This document shows, one piece after another, positions 17,618-27,426 of a DNA stretch of 64,000 nucleotides. Within the stretch, counting starts at the first letter, position 1. Each line of letters begins with the position of its first letter. The position numbers and the translations under genes are program-made. Origin of the DNA: Marinilabiliaceae bacterium JC017 (GTDB taxonomy: Bacteria; Bacteroidota; Bacteroidia; Bacteroidales; Marinilabiliaceae); contig RHGE01000021.1 of assembly GCA_004296775.1 (NCBI GenBank), forward strand, positions 1-64,000, given 5' to 3'. The notes under the pieces are model-generated. The model saw only the letters and a program-made list of their open reading frames with translations. It had not been told where the DNA came from and did not search any database.

Positions 17618-17650
17618 AAACGCCTGATGCTTTTAGCTCAGGCGTTTTTT
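17618..17650 (+). terminator. Terminator of the GH92 gene
   Basis: AAACGCCTGA (17618-17627) pairs perfectly with TCAGGCGTTT (17638-17647), and the T run continues to 17651. It lies 22 bp past the GH92 stop. The remaining spacer to the receptor gene (17652-18063) shows no gene and no clear motif. Confidence 0.9.
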
Positions 17651-18063
17651 TATGAGCGATCGGGCGGTTGCTTCGCTATACTATAGTACCCCATGCCGCG
17701 ATTTACACAACATCAACTTTATAAATACAATCAATAGATCGTTAAGTTTAAGTATTGCGATGATCGTTGACTAAGTATCTCCCGGGTAACAAAATTCAAT
17801 CTCAAATATACCAATGAATCTCTACAGAAAGATAGCAAACTTGAATTATAGCACCAGCCATGTACAACATAAAAAAAATCCGCTACCTGACAAATGCCAA
17901 TTACTTGGGTAAAATCAGTAAATTTGACCGTTTATGATAAAAAATCACTGGAACTATCCTTTTAAATGATCCAATTAGAGGAACAATCATTAGTCAGGAT
18001 AACTCCTGTGAAACCATGCACATCCCTTAGAAAAATCAACTTTACAACTCATCATTTGTTTTT

Positions 18064-20472
18064 ATGAAACACCTATTTCTTATTTATTGTCTGTTAGCGC
18101 CCACTTTCCTTATAAACGCGCAGATTCTTACCGTTAAGGATAGAGTAACCCATCAGCCTATTGTGATGGCTAACATCTATTGCTCTATCCAGAAGCTAAC
18201 CACCGTGACCGATGCTAAAGGACAAGCCGACATGAGTGATTTTACAAACTGTACCAAGATCCACATCAGTTTTGTTGGTTATAGAGAAGAAATTCTCAGC
18301 TATCAACAATTACAGGACCGGAAGTTTCTCATCTACATGGAAGAATCTGCCATATCATTGGATGAACTGGTTATTTCAGCCACACGCTGGCAACAGAAGA
18401 AAAAAGAACTCCCTAATAAAATCACCTCCATCCCCCCCCAAGCTATCACCCTGCAAAACCCTCAAACCACAGCTGATTTACTGGGACAGTCGGGTGAAGT
18501 GTATATTCAGAAAAGCCAGCTAGGCGGCGGCAGTCCCATGATCAGGGGATTTGCCACTAACCGTGTGTTGCTGGCTGTGGATGGGGTACGCATGAACAAC
18601 GCCATTTTCCGAAGCGGTAACCTCCAGAATGTCATTTCGCTGGATGCCTTTGCTACAGAACGAGCTGATGTGGTATTCGGTCCCGGGTCGGTGATATACG
18701 GCTCCGATGCCATTGGCGGCGTCATGAATTTCAATACCCTGACTCCCATCCTCTCATCCACCGATACCACTCATGTAAAAAGTAATACCCTCTTTCGATA
18801 TGCCTCCGCTGCTCATGAAAAAACCTATCATCTGGATGTGAATATCGGCTTACAGAAATGGGCTTTCGTGACCAGTGTAACCGGCTCCGACTACGACGAT
18901 CTTTTGATGGGCTCCCATGGGCCTGAAGAATACCTGCGTCCGGAATATGTGGAGCGCTTCAACGACGAAGATGTGATCATGCAAAACGCCGATCCGCAAA
19001 GACAAGTCCCAACCGGTTATGACCAGCTGAACCTGATGCAAAAGATACGTTTTAAGCCAACGGAAGCCTGGGATTTATCCTACGATTTTCATTATTCCAC
19101 CACCTCCGATTATGGCCGTTACGATCGCCACCTACGCACAAAAAAAGGATTGCCCCGCTATGGGGAGTGGTATTACGGTCCCCAGGAGTGGATGATGAAT
19201 CACTTAAACATTTTACACCATGCAGGTACCAGGTATTATGATGAGATGAGCATCCATTTGGCCCACCAGCTATTTAAAGAAAGTCGGCACAACAGGAATT
19301 TCAATGCCCCCGATAAAACCAACCAATATGAAAAAGTAAATGCTTCCTCCCTAAATGTCGATTTTAAGAAACACTGGGGGACGATGCATAAATTAATGTA
19401 TGGCATTGAAATGGTTTTAAACCAAGTCAACTCAAGCGCTAATGAAACGGATATTACCAACGGCCAAAAAGCAAACGCCCCCTCCCGGTACCCCGACAAT
19501 TCAAGATGGGATTCCTATGCGGCCTACCTCACCTATTTTTACCGTCCAACAGAAAAGATAACCCTGCAAAGTGGCATGCGCTATAACCAGGTGGTGCTGG
19601 ATGCGGATTTCGACAATACCTTTTACCCGTTTCCCTTTTCCAATGCACACATTAACAACGGAGCTTTAACAGGCAGCCTGGGATGCGTATACAATCCTTC
19701 TCCTTCATGGCAGCTTTATACAAACTTGTCTACCGGTTTCCGCGCTCCCAATATCGATGATGTGGGAAAAATATTTGATTCGGAACCCGGTGCAGTGGTA
19801 GTACCCAATCCCGATTTAAAACCGGAATATTCATACAATGCAGAAATAGGACTGACCAAGGTCATCTCCAAAGTAGCTAAAATTGATATGGCAGCTTATT
19901 ACACTTACCTGGACGATGCCATGGTTCGTCGCGACTTCCTCTTTAATGGCAATGACAGCATTATGTACGATGGTGAAACGAGCCGTGTGCAGGCGATTCA
20001 AAACGCCGCCAGTGCTTATGTGTACGGTTTCCAGGCTGGCATTGAGATCAAACTACCGGATAATTTTGAACTCACCTCACGCTTCAACTATCAAAAGGGA
20101 GAAGAAGAACTGGATAATGGCGATACGGCTCCCATGCGGCATGCTGCTCCGTGGTTTGGCATCACCCACTTAACTTATAGCATCCACCGTTTGAAAGCCG
20201 ATTTGTACGCGGTATATAATGGTGAAGTGAGCAATGAGAACCTGGCACCGAGCGAGCAGAAAAAGGATTACATGTATGCCCTTGACGCCAATAAAAAACC
20301 CTATTCCCCGGCCTGGCACACCTTCAACATCAAAGCCATGTACCAGGTACGCGACTACCTGATGATTTCAGCGGGCATTGAAAACCTAGCCGACAAACGC
20401 TATTGTCCTTACTCCTCGGGTATCGTCGCACCCGGCCGTAATTATATTGTATCATTGAAAGCCAGCTTTTAA
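18064..20472 (+). CDS. TonB-dependent outer-membrane receptor, heme/siderophore type
   Basis: 802 residues. Signal peptide (to NAQ, residue 20), a carboxypeptidase-regulatory-like beta domain (21-95), DELVISATRWQQKKKELPN as the TonB-box region, then a plug with QLGGGSPMIRGFATNRVLLAVDGVRMNNA and VVFGPGSVIYGSDAIGGVMNF, and a 22-strand barrel ending in F (SLKASF). This is the hemoglobin/heme or siderophore receptor type rather than SusC: it is shorter, has no SusD partner next to it and shows the FRAPNIDDVGKIF barrel motif typical of HmuR-like receptors. Single gene with its own terminator. Substrate inferred only from family. Confidence 0.88.
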   Translation: MKHLFLIYCLLAPTFLINAQILTVKDRVTHQPIVMANIYCSIQKLTTVTDAKGQADMSDFTNCTKIHISFVGYREEILSYQQLQDRKFLIYMEESAISLDELVISATRWQQKKKELPNKITSIPPQAITLQNPQTTADLLGQSGEVYIQKSQLGGGSPMIRGFATNRVLLAVDGVRMNNAIFRSGNLQNVISLDAFATERADVVFGPGSVIYGSDAIGGVMNFNTLTPILSSTDTTHVKSNTLFRYASAAHEKTYHLDVNIGLQKWAFVTSVTGSDYDDLLMGSHGPEEYLRPEYVERFNDEDVIMQNADPQRQVPTGYDQLNLMQKIRFKPTEAWDLSYDFHYSTTSDYGRYDRHLRTKKGLPRYGEWYYGPQEWMMNHLNILHHAGTRYYDEMSIHLAHQLFKESRHNRNFNAPDKTNQYEKVNASSLNVDFKKHWGTMHKLMYGIEMVLNQVNSSANETDITNGQKANAPSRYPDNSRWDSYAAYLTYFYRPTEKITLQSGMRYNQVVLDADFDNTFYPFPFSNAHINNGALTGSLGCVYNPSPSWQLYTNLSTGFRAPNIDDVGKIFDSEPGAVVVPNPDLKPEYSYNAEIGLTKVISKVAKIDMAAYYTYLDDAMVRRDFLFNGNDSIMYDGETSRVQAIQNAASAYVYGFQAGIEIKLPDNFELTSRFNYQKGEEELDNGDTAPMRHAAPWFGITHLTYSIHRLKADLYAVYNGEVSNENLAPSEQKKDYMYALDANKKPYSPAWHTFNIKAMYQVRDYLMISAGIENLADKRYCPYSSGIVAPGRNYIVSLKASF

Positions 20473-20531
20473 AAAGGGAATTATATCAATATTTGACTTA
20501 ATACCTTGTCGTGAACAGTACTTACAAAAAA

Positions 20532-20561
20532 AAGGACAAACCGTTGTTTGCCCTTTTTTTT
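20532..20561 (+). terminator. Terminator of the TonB receptor gene
   Basis: AAGGACAAAC (20532-20541) pairs with GTTTGCCCTT (20546-20555), one mismatch, around the tetraloop CGTT, followed by a T run. Sixty bases past the stop. Confidence 0.85.
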
Positions 20562-21072
20562 ATTAATCTAACCCAAATCTATGAAAAAAAATCTGATAAG
20601 GATATTGCAATTTGCGTGCCGACATTTTCTAAATAATCTTATCGATTACAAACAATTGTTAAAAGAAATCTGTATTAGCCCAAATAAATTAATATTAACC
20701 AATGTGCTCAAGCCGCACGGGCTTTTACTTTTTTGCTACAGCGAAAAAAAGTAAACAAAAAACGATCCCGATTATAGCTTTGTAAACTTTTGATACAAAA
20801 GCAACAAAAGCTTATTCGGGACTCACAATAAATAACTAAAATTTAACTCCTTTCCACTGAAAGAAAATAACTCGCTGCGCTTCAAACAGATTTTCTTTCT
20901 TAACGTTCCAATCCATTAAATTTCTTTACGTTATTTCTTGTAGGCGGAATGTCCAGACAAGTCCCTATATTCCAAGAAACATTACTAACACACTTCAAAA
21001 ATTAACTTTATTCGTTTTAAGCATTAATTATTTAGGACACTAAAATGAAATATAAATCACCCCCCATTGATT
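20562..21072. repeat. Intergenic stretch with a dispersed repeat and hairpin
   Basis: No gene. Bases 20688-20728 match 52040-52080 at 36 of 41 positions (core ATTAACCAATGT and ACGGGCTTTTAC). Right after it TTTACTTTTTT (20724-20734) and AAAAAAGTAAA (20745-20755) form a hairpin. The following 200 bases are low-complexity without a frame. Confidence 0.6.
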
Positions 21073-21702
21073 CTAATATTTGATGACTAATTCATCGAGT
21101 GTTTTACGCACTTTCCCCAGGTGCTGGTATTTATCCTCAGAGGAGCGATAGCCTACCGTGGCCATAACGACGGATGTCAGATGCTTTCCCTTCAACCCAA
21201 GGATATCATCGAACTTATCATTCTCAAATCCTTCCATGGGGCAGGCATCAATGGCTTCCACGGCACATGTTTCCAGGAGGAAACCCAGTGCAATGTAAGC
21301 CTGACGGGCAGCCCACTGGGTCAGCATCTCCTGGGGCCGGGCATTGATAGCTCCTTTCATCATCCCCTCATATTCAGCCAGGGCTTCTACCGGTATATTA
21401 CGGGTTTGAGAGATGCGTTGAATAAATTCATCCACATGCGTATCGGACAGATTCGTTTTAGCTGCAAAGACAATCACCTGTGAAGCATCGGTCACCTGGG
21501 ATTGTCCCCAGGCGGCTTCTCTGAGCCGTTTACGAATTTCAGTATCTTCAATCACCAGCACATTGTAAGGCTGAAGACCAAAAGAGGATGCCGCAAGATT
21601 GGTTGCTGATAAAACCCTGATCAACTGCGCCCCGGTGAGCTTCTTTTCTGTATCAAACTGTTTGGTGGCATAGCGCCAATTAAGTTTTTCGATGATATCC
21701 AT
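21073..21702 (-). CDS. Nitroreductase-family NAD(P)H-dependent flavoenzyme
   Basis: 209 residues with the FMN-binding nitroreductase fold: the RYATKQFD start (10-17), NLAASSFGLQPYNVLVIED (FMN and substrate side), QAYIALGFLLETCAVEAIDACPMEGF, and the C-terminal VVMATVGYRSSEDKYQHLGKVRK with the conserved arginine-lysine. Such enzymes reduce quinones, nitro compounds or flavins in the cytoplasm. It resembles NfsB/YfkO-like proteins in length and order. Gene stands alone, divergent from the PNGase-like gene with 66 bp between them, so both promoters share this short gap. Physiological substrate unknown. Confidence 0.9.
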   Translation of the reverse strand: MDIIEKLNWRYATKQFDTEKKLTGAQLIRVLSATNLAASSFGLQPYNVLVIEDTEIRKRLREAAWGQSQVTDASQVIVFAAKTNLSDTHVDEFIQRISQTRNIPVEALAEYEGMMKGAINARPQEMLTQWAARQAYIALGFLLETCAVEAIDACPMEGFENDKFDDILGLKGKHLTSVVMATVGYRSSEDKYQHLGKVRKTLDELVIKY

Positions 21703-21768
21703 AGAAATACTATTTAATGATTTATAATTTTACAACGCTGAAAATGTCAAAAACTAAATACAACAGAT

Positions 21769-23406
21769 ATGAACCTTAACAAAGCTATTGCCATTTTGGT
21801 TTTTATCCTTTTCCACAATATCATGTGGGCGCAGGATACCCTGGTGGTTCAGACTTTCACATTTGATGATATCACCAAACGAAAAGACACCTTTTCGTTT
21901 CCGGATGATAACCGCACCTGGGAAAAGATCCTGATGGTACGTACCCTCAAATGTGATGAAAAAACCACCCGTGATATTTATCCTTGCGGTGAATGGGATT
22001 ACTCTACCTCCACCTTCGTTTACAAACCGGCCGGTGACACGGTGGAAGTGTTCGAGCTGGAAGGTTTTGTAACACCCTACGGCAAGGGGCTTGACCTCAA
22101 CGGAGACAAAGGATGGGCTTTCTGGTATGATGTCACTGATTACGCACCTTTATTGAAGGGCCATGTGGAGCTATCGTCGGGTAATGATCAGGAATTGCTT
22201 GATATGAAGTTTCTTTTCATTGAAGGCACTCCCCCCCGGAACGTCCTCTCGGTTGAGAATGTTTATCCTTATGGCTCTTATAAATACCAACAACTGGCCG
22301 ATGATGAAGTTCTCAAACCCCAATCATTGGTACTGAATTCCAAAGCCAACAGTTATAAGCTGCGGGCACGTATTTCCGGGCACGGCCATAACGGCCCGCG
22401 CAATTGCTGCGAGTGGGATGCCAAATCGCACACCTATTTTATAAATAAAGAGGTGGCCTTCCGCTGGAATGTCTGGAAAGACTGTGGTTTTAATGCCATC
22501 TATCCCCAGGGCGGCACCTGGCAATTTAATCGCGCCGGCTGGTGCCCCGGTACTCCTGTTGACACCTATGACTTTGAATTGGGCGAGAAGGCCTTTCCCG
22601 GTGACACCATCGAGCTGGACTATGGCATTGAGATGTATCGCGAAAACGGGGAAAAGGAGGGCAACTTCAGGATGAGCCATCAGCTTTTTTCCTACGATAT
22701 TCCCAATTTCAAAAACGATGCTGCCATTGTTGAAGTCATCGCCCCCAGCACCCGCAATGAATATTCGCGTGTTAATCCCATCATCAAAGATCCTACGATC
22801 ATCATTCGCAATACCGGCAGATACCCCCTGCGAAGCCTTAAGCTGACTTACGGCCGTAAAGGAAATGCTCATCAGGAGTACCTGTGGAATGGCAACCTGA
22901 AATTTCCGGAAGAAACCACCGTTGTTCTGCCCAACATCGACTGGAAAGGGGTTAAAAACAATGAAACATTCGTGGTAATAATCAGTGAGACCAATGGCAC
23001 GGAAGATGATTACCCTCAAAACAACCGGCTGACCTCTCACATACAAAAACCAGTTACCTTACCGGCCAATTTCAAGCTTTACCTGCGTGCCAATGGCCTT
23101 GGCAGGGCAAAAGAACTATCATACACCATCACCAGTGACAAAGGGGCTGTGTTGTATGAAAGGGAAAAGTTTGAAGATGATGTGCTCTATATGGATCCCA
23201 TCACCCTGCCTGCCGGTTTTTACGAATTTAAACTCACCGACATACGGGAAGACGGCATGATCAGGCATTGGTGGAACCGCAGTAGCAACCCGGACCTCAT
23301 CGGCCGTAACGGTCGCATTGCCATCATGGATATGAAAGGAAATTTACTGGAAGAACTCAAGTATGACTTTGCCCAGGAAGTGACTCTTCGCTTTATGATT
23401 GAATAA
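21769..23406 (+). CDS. Secreted PNGase F-like (peptide-N-glycosidase) protein
   Basis: 545 residues with a signal peptide (to WAQ, 20-22). The region 55-330 reads as the two jelly-roll domains of PNGase F, the amidase that frees N-glycans from asparagine. Candidate catalytic acids sit in CGEWDY (E75, D77) and NCCEWDAKSHTYFIN (E215). PQGGTWQFNRAGWCPGTPVD matches the second-domain signature also present in the other PNGase-like protein of this window (SGWCPGTATNP). The C-terminal ~200 residues form extra beta domains probably for attachment or binding. Secreted or surface-exposed. Activity is inferred; the family has divergent members without proven activity. The gene has its own terminator. 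Confidence 0.8.
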   Translation: MNLNKAIAILVFILFHNIMWAQDTLVVQTFTFDDITKRKDTFSFPDDNRTWEKILMVRTLKCDEKTTRDIYPCGEWDYSTSTFVYKPAGDTVEVFELEGFVTPYGKGLDLNGDKGWAFWYDVTDYAPLLKGHVELSSGNDQELLDMKFLFIEGTPPRNVLSVENVYPYGSYKYQQLADDEVLKPQSLVLNSKANSYKLRARISGHGHNGPRNCCEWDAKSHTYFINKEVAFRWNVWKDCGFNAIYPQGGTWQFNRAGWCPGTPVDTYDFELGEKAFPGDTIELDYGIEMYRENGEKEGNFRMSHQLFSYDIPNFKNDAAIVEVIAPSTRNEYSRVNPIIKDPTIIIRNTGRYPLRSLKLTYGRKGNAHQEYLWNGNLKFPEETTVVLPNIDWKGVKNNETFVVIISETNGTEDDYPQNNRLTSHIQKPVTLPANFKLYLRANGLGRAKELSYTITSDKGAVLYEREKFEDDVLYMDPITLPAGFYEFKLTDIREDGMIRHWWNRSSNPDLIGRNGRIAIMDMKGNLLEELKYDFAQEVTLRFMIE

Positions 23407-23480
23407 TCACATCCTGGCAAGAGGAATTAAAGCGATGTCATAGCAAGGCAGAACGACAGATAATACTCCCATTAGAAATG

Positions 23481-23515
23481 AGTGCACTCCTCCGAGGGGT
23501 GCACTTATTTTTTTA
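23481..23515 (+). terminator. Terminator of the PNGase-like gene
   Basis: AGTGCAC (23481-23487) pairs with GTGCACT (23499-23505), with an inner CCTC/GGGG pairing, followed by TATTTTTTT. The stem end overlaps the stop codon of the convergent small membrane protein gene. Confidence 0.85.
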
Positions 23516-23744
23516 ATCCTAGCGCCTCCACCTGGATGATGCCGTTTAGTACCAACCAGCCAAACACGATAAAAATTAACGCCAGGATACCATAAATCAC
23601 CCTTGCCCCTGTGCGCCCCGTCTTTTCTGATAACCATTTTGCCTTCTTCAATGAAAAAAACCACTCCCAATTAGTCAGAGCGACCAACAGGATGAATACT
23701 CCAAAGGCCATCATCAGATAATAGAAAAAAGAAAACTGGCTCAT
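23505..23744 (-). CDS. Small membrane protein, Imm17-like
   Basis: 79 residues with two membrane helices (FFYYLMMAFGVFILLVAL, and VIYGILALIFIVFGWLVL) joined by a basic loop containing NWEWFFSLKKAKWLSEKTGRTGAR. This is the pattern of the Imm17 family (two-helix membrane proteins annotated as immunity proteins of polymorphic toxin systems in Bacteroidota). No toxin gene is next to it, so a housekeeping role is equally possible. Convergent with the PNGase-like gene. The family match is from memory of the loop motif and is moderate. Confidence 0.65.
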   Translation of the reverse strand: MSQFSFFYYLMMAFGVFILLVALTNWEWFFSLKKAKWLSEKTGRTGARVIYGILALIFIVFGWLVLNGIIQVEALGLKK

Positions 23745-24103
23745 TATTCAATTATTAGATTAATAAATATCAAATCTATACACAAAAGACGTTAGTTAAT
23801 TAATTCAAAATATACGGGATGAATACCATTCAATAATTTGCACTACCCGAGAATCTATTGGGCACAAAATTGCCTTCATTACATGCACTTTATTCTATGG
23901 CTGACTCTCACCAATACTCTATCTCTCCTTCCAACATCCCTGGACGTACTGATAACAATCTCCCATTCCGCTTTGAATTATTTATTTACCCTCACAAACA
24001 TAATGAATTATTCCATCTCCCTTATTATTAAAAGCTTTTCTGATACAGCTACCTGTATCCTGATTTTTTAACTAATTTTGTTGACCCTAAGAATCCCTAA
24101 TCC
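23745..24103. other. AT-rich spacer before the sensor kinase, nothing recognised
   Basis: A 77-codon frame at 23838-24071 is present but has no signal, family motif or partner. It ends 32 bp before the kinase start. I see no promoter box of the TAnnTTTG type that is well spaced, nor a hairpin. Confidence 0.4.
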
Positions 24104-26551
24104 ATGTCGAATAACAGATTACACTTTCTTTTTACCATTATAATGGTGTGGCTACTGCCCGTTTTAACGGCTGCAAAGTCTACCGACACTATCATTGTAC
24201 AGCTAAAATGGACACACCAGTTTCAATTTGCCGGGTACTATGCGGCCATTGAAAAAGGATTCTATGCCGACAAGGGACTTAAGGTAAAACTAAAAGAAGG
24301 CGTTTGCGGAATTGATGTGGTTAAGGAAGTATTAGAGGGGCGCGCTACTTATGGCACCCAATCTCCCAAGCTGCTTATTCACCGCAACAATAACAAACCA
24401 GTAGTAGCCATTGCAACGTTCTTTCAACACTCCCCGGAAATATTACTGACCACACCAAAAAAACAAATCTATAACCCCAAAGATGTTATTGGCAAAAAAC
24501 TTTCCCTTTCCAAAAATAACCTAACGGCTCCCCGCGCCATCCTACTGCGCGGGAAAGTCCCCTTAAACAAAGTTAATCTAATCTCATCGGGCGATAATAT
24601 TAATGCATTACTGAATGGGGAAGCCGATATTGTAGACGCCTACATTACGGATGCCCCCTACCTCCTGGAAAAAAAAGGTTTCCATCCTATTATCATCCGC
24701 CCCCTCACCTATGGCATTGACTTTTATGGCGACTGCCTCTTTACTTCCGAGAAAGAGGTAACAAGAATAAACAGCCATGTAAATCCCTTCCTGGAGGCCA
24801 CTATTAAAGGATGGGAATATGCCATGCTGCATAAAGAAGAAATTATTGACCTGATCATTGAAAAATACCCGTCGCGCCTGGCCAAAGATGAGTTAATGAA
24901 TGAAGCCATGGCAATGGAAGAACTAATCTTGCCTTTAATGGTGCAACCCGGACACATGAATCCGGAACGGTGGCACCACATTGCCCAAACCTATGTGAAG
25001 CTGGGGCTTTTAAAACCGGACTATTCCCTCGATGGCTTTCTGTTATCGGACTACCAGCAATCCAACAAGAAAAACATCAAGCTGATTATTTATGTACTGC
25101 TTATCGTACTCTTCATTGCCTTTTTCATTATTCTTCTCATCACCATCTTCAATCAGCGTCTGAAACAAGCAGTTCAAAAACGCACCAGGGAATTATCGCG
25201 TATGAACAAAAACCTGATCCAGGAGATCACCGAGCGGAAACGGTTTCACAGTGAATTGATATTAAGTGAAGACCGCTACAAACGCCTTTTCGATGACTCC
25301 CCCATCTCTTTGTGGGAAGAAGACTTCAGCCAGGTCAAAATATTGATTGACCACCTGATGCTTAACCAGACAAGTGAGCTGGAAGGATATTTCAAGGCAC
25401 ATCCCGCCTTTCTCGCCCAATGTGTCAGTCAAATCAAAATCACTAACATCAATAAAGCCACCCTGAAATATTTACGGGCCGACAATATTGAAACAGTCCT
25501 CAGTAATATTGATAAAATATTCACCGGTGACTCATTCCATGACTTCAAAGACGAACTGGTTGCTTTTTACAATGGCAATTATCACCACGAAACCGAATCG
25601 GAACACATGACCTTTAGCGGGGATAAGCTGTGGGTCTCCATCAACGTTACCGTACCGCCCGGCTATGAGCATAACTGGAAGAAAGTAATCGTTTCGCTCA
25701 TTGATATCACAGACCTAAAGAATACTACTTACCAGCTAAAAGAAAATGAAAAGGTATTAATCAGGCAAAATGACGACCTTAAAGAGCGTAACATACAGAT
25801 CGAGGCCATTAACCGGGAGTTGGAAAAGGCTAAGCTAAAGGCAGAAGAGAGCGACCGACTCAAATCAGCGTTCCTGTCGAACATGTCCCATGAAATCAGG
25901 ACCCCCATGAACGGCATCATTGGCTTTACAGACCTATTGAGAACATCCGACCTTTCCCATGAAGAAAAATTAAAATACATCGATATCATAGAAGATAATT
26001 CGCAACAGTTGCTAAGGATCATCTCCGACATCATAGACATCTCGAAGATTGAAGCCGGCCAGTTAAAGATCATGCCGGCTCCCATGGAGCTTGATAACTT
26101 ATTCAAGGGGTTATATGAAGTCTTCTGCCTGAAACTAAAAACCCATCCCCATAAAACGGTTGACTTCAGTTATGAAATCAACCCAGCCGGCAGCAATAAA
26201 TTAATGATCAACAGCGACAAAGCACGCCTGCGCCAGGTACTGTCTAACCTCATTGAGAATGCCATTAAGTTCACCCGGGAGGGAAACATTAAATTTGGCG
26301 CCCATGTGGATGCCAATAAACGCCTCATCACCTTTTATGTGAGTGATACCGGCACGGGTATCTCACAAGAACGCCTCTCCCGTATCTTCGAACGTTTTTT
26401 CAAAGAAGAAAACCGCATTAACGCTAACCTGGGTGGTACAGGGCTGGGATTATCCATTGCCAAAAACCTCGTAGAGCTGCTCGGGGGCCAGATATGGGTC
26501 GATAGTGAAATAAACAAAGGTTCTACCTTCTACTTCACCCATCCTGTTTAA
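24104..26551 (+). CDS. Orphan sensor histidine kinase with NMT1/THI5-type binding domain and PAS domain
   Basis: 815 residues. Signal/first helix (6-24), then a periplasmic ABC-type substrate-binding domain of the NMT1/THI5 kind (about 28-300) starting IVQLKWTHQFQFAGYYAAIEKG, a membrane helix (326-350), a coiled coil, a PAS-like domain (385-540), a second coiled coil, HisKA with H596 in NMSHEIRTPMNG, and HATPase_c with N box NLIENAIKFT, G1 DTGTGI and G2 GGTGLGLSIAKNLVELLGG. There is no receiver domain and no response-regulator gene nearby, so its partner is elsewhere. The binding domain suggests sensing of a small molecule (thiamine-precursor, amine or sulfonate-like). Ligand inferred only. 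Confidence 0.9.
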   Translation: MSNNRLHFLFTIIMVWLLPVLTAAKSTDTIIVQLKWTHQFQFAGYYAAIEKGFYADKGLKVKLKEGVCGIDVVKEVLEGRATYGTQSPKLLIHRNNNKPVVAIATFFQHSPEILLTTPKKQIYNPKDVIGKKLSLSKNNLTAPRAILLRGKVPLNKVNLISSGDNINALLNGEADIVDAYITDAPYLLEKKGFHPIIIRPLTYGIDFYGDCLFTSEKEVTRINSHVNPFLEATIKGWEYAMLHKEEIIDLIIEKYPSRLAKDELMNEAMAMEELILPLMVQPGHMNPERWHHIAQTYVKLGLLKPDYSLDGFLLSDYQQSNKKNIKLIIYVLLIVLFIAFFIILLITIFNQRLKQAVQKRTRELSRMNKNLIQEITERKRFHSELILSEDRYKRLFDDSPISLWEEDFSQVKILIDHLMLNQTSELEGYFKAHPAFLAQCVSQIKITNINKATLKYLRADNIETVLSNIDKIFTGDSFHDFKDELVAFYNGNYHHETESEHMTFSGDKLWVSINVTVPPGYEHNWKKVIVSLIDITDLKNTTYQLKENEKVLIRQNDDLKERNIQIEAINRELEKAKLKAEESDRLKSAFLSNMSHEIRTPMNGIIGFTDLLRTSDLSHEEKLKYIDIIEDNSQQLLRIISDIIDISKIEAGQLKIMPAPMELDNLFKGLYEVFCLKLKTHPHKTVDFSYEINPAGSNKLMINSDKARLRQVLSNLIENAIKFTREGNIKFGAHVDANKRLITFYVSDTGTGISQERLSRIFERFFKEENRINANLGGTGLGLSIAKNLVELLGGQIWVDSEINKGSTFYFTHPV

Positions 26552-27426
26552 TGTCCATCAACGATTAATGCCCCCTTATTACACTATGCTTTTAATTGGT
26601 ATTTAATCATATACCATGAATCACACCCAGATTATTTTATATCCGTTTGGAATAATATAAAAAGGTAATGGATGTTGCTGCATTTATGTTGCTACTTAAA
26701 TTAAAGGATGTACAATAAGGTTTTTCGGATTATAAATAAAAAGGGGTGTTCTTTTCTCTATACACCTTTACCTTCAAAACTCCGCAAATAAACCTTATTT
26801 CCTTTTTTAAACTTAGTAGCTAACGACATTTGCAAGGATACACTCTTATCCTCTGATTTTTTTGCAATTGTAACACATAGCCCCATTAAAAAACTCTCTT
26901 CACCAAGCCCTTTTTCCTTTAAAAACTTTCACTTCCAACTAGTTTAGCCTATTCTCCGGTATTTTATTGAAAATAACATACCACTACCCAATAACAGTTA
27001 GCTACTTTTGAATGCCTTGCCCGGTACCATTACACTATACATATTATCATTTTATAAACACCCTGGATATTAAGACTCTTCACCTTACCAAAACACAAAT
27101 ACAATTTACTATTTTTACTTACACATTAATACCAAGCCCGGAAAGCATTTGATCTATTTTGTTGTAATACCAACTCCTACATCTCTTATAATCCCACGTA
27201 ACTTCCCCCTTCTATTATTTAAATATTGGTAATAAATTTTAAAAATATTCAATTTACTAACCACTGAAAAAGAGAGCGTTTCAAATAGCTATTATTACTA
27301 ATAAAAACATATGTAAATATTAAGCATTGATTATTTATTCTTTTTAGTTACTTTCGCCCCCTCCTTAAAATCACTATAATAACTTCTTAAGTAATAATTA
27401 TACCAATTTTACAATTCTATTTTAAA
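26552..27426. other. Long AT-rich spacer before the repeat surface protein
   Basis: About 875 bp with no credible frame. TTG (27327-27329), 19 bp and TACTTTCG (27349-27356) form a likely promoter about 70 bp before the downstream start, close to the Bacteroidota consensus. I see no terminator for the kinase gene. Confidence 0.5.

Noticed and set aside
23838-24071. 77-residue frame before the sensor kinase
   Set aside because: No motif, signal or conservation evidence; composition like the AT-rich spacer.
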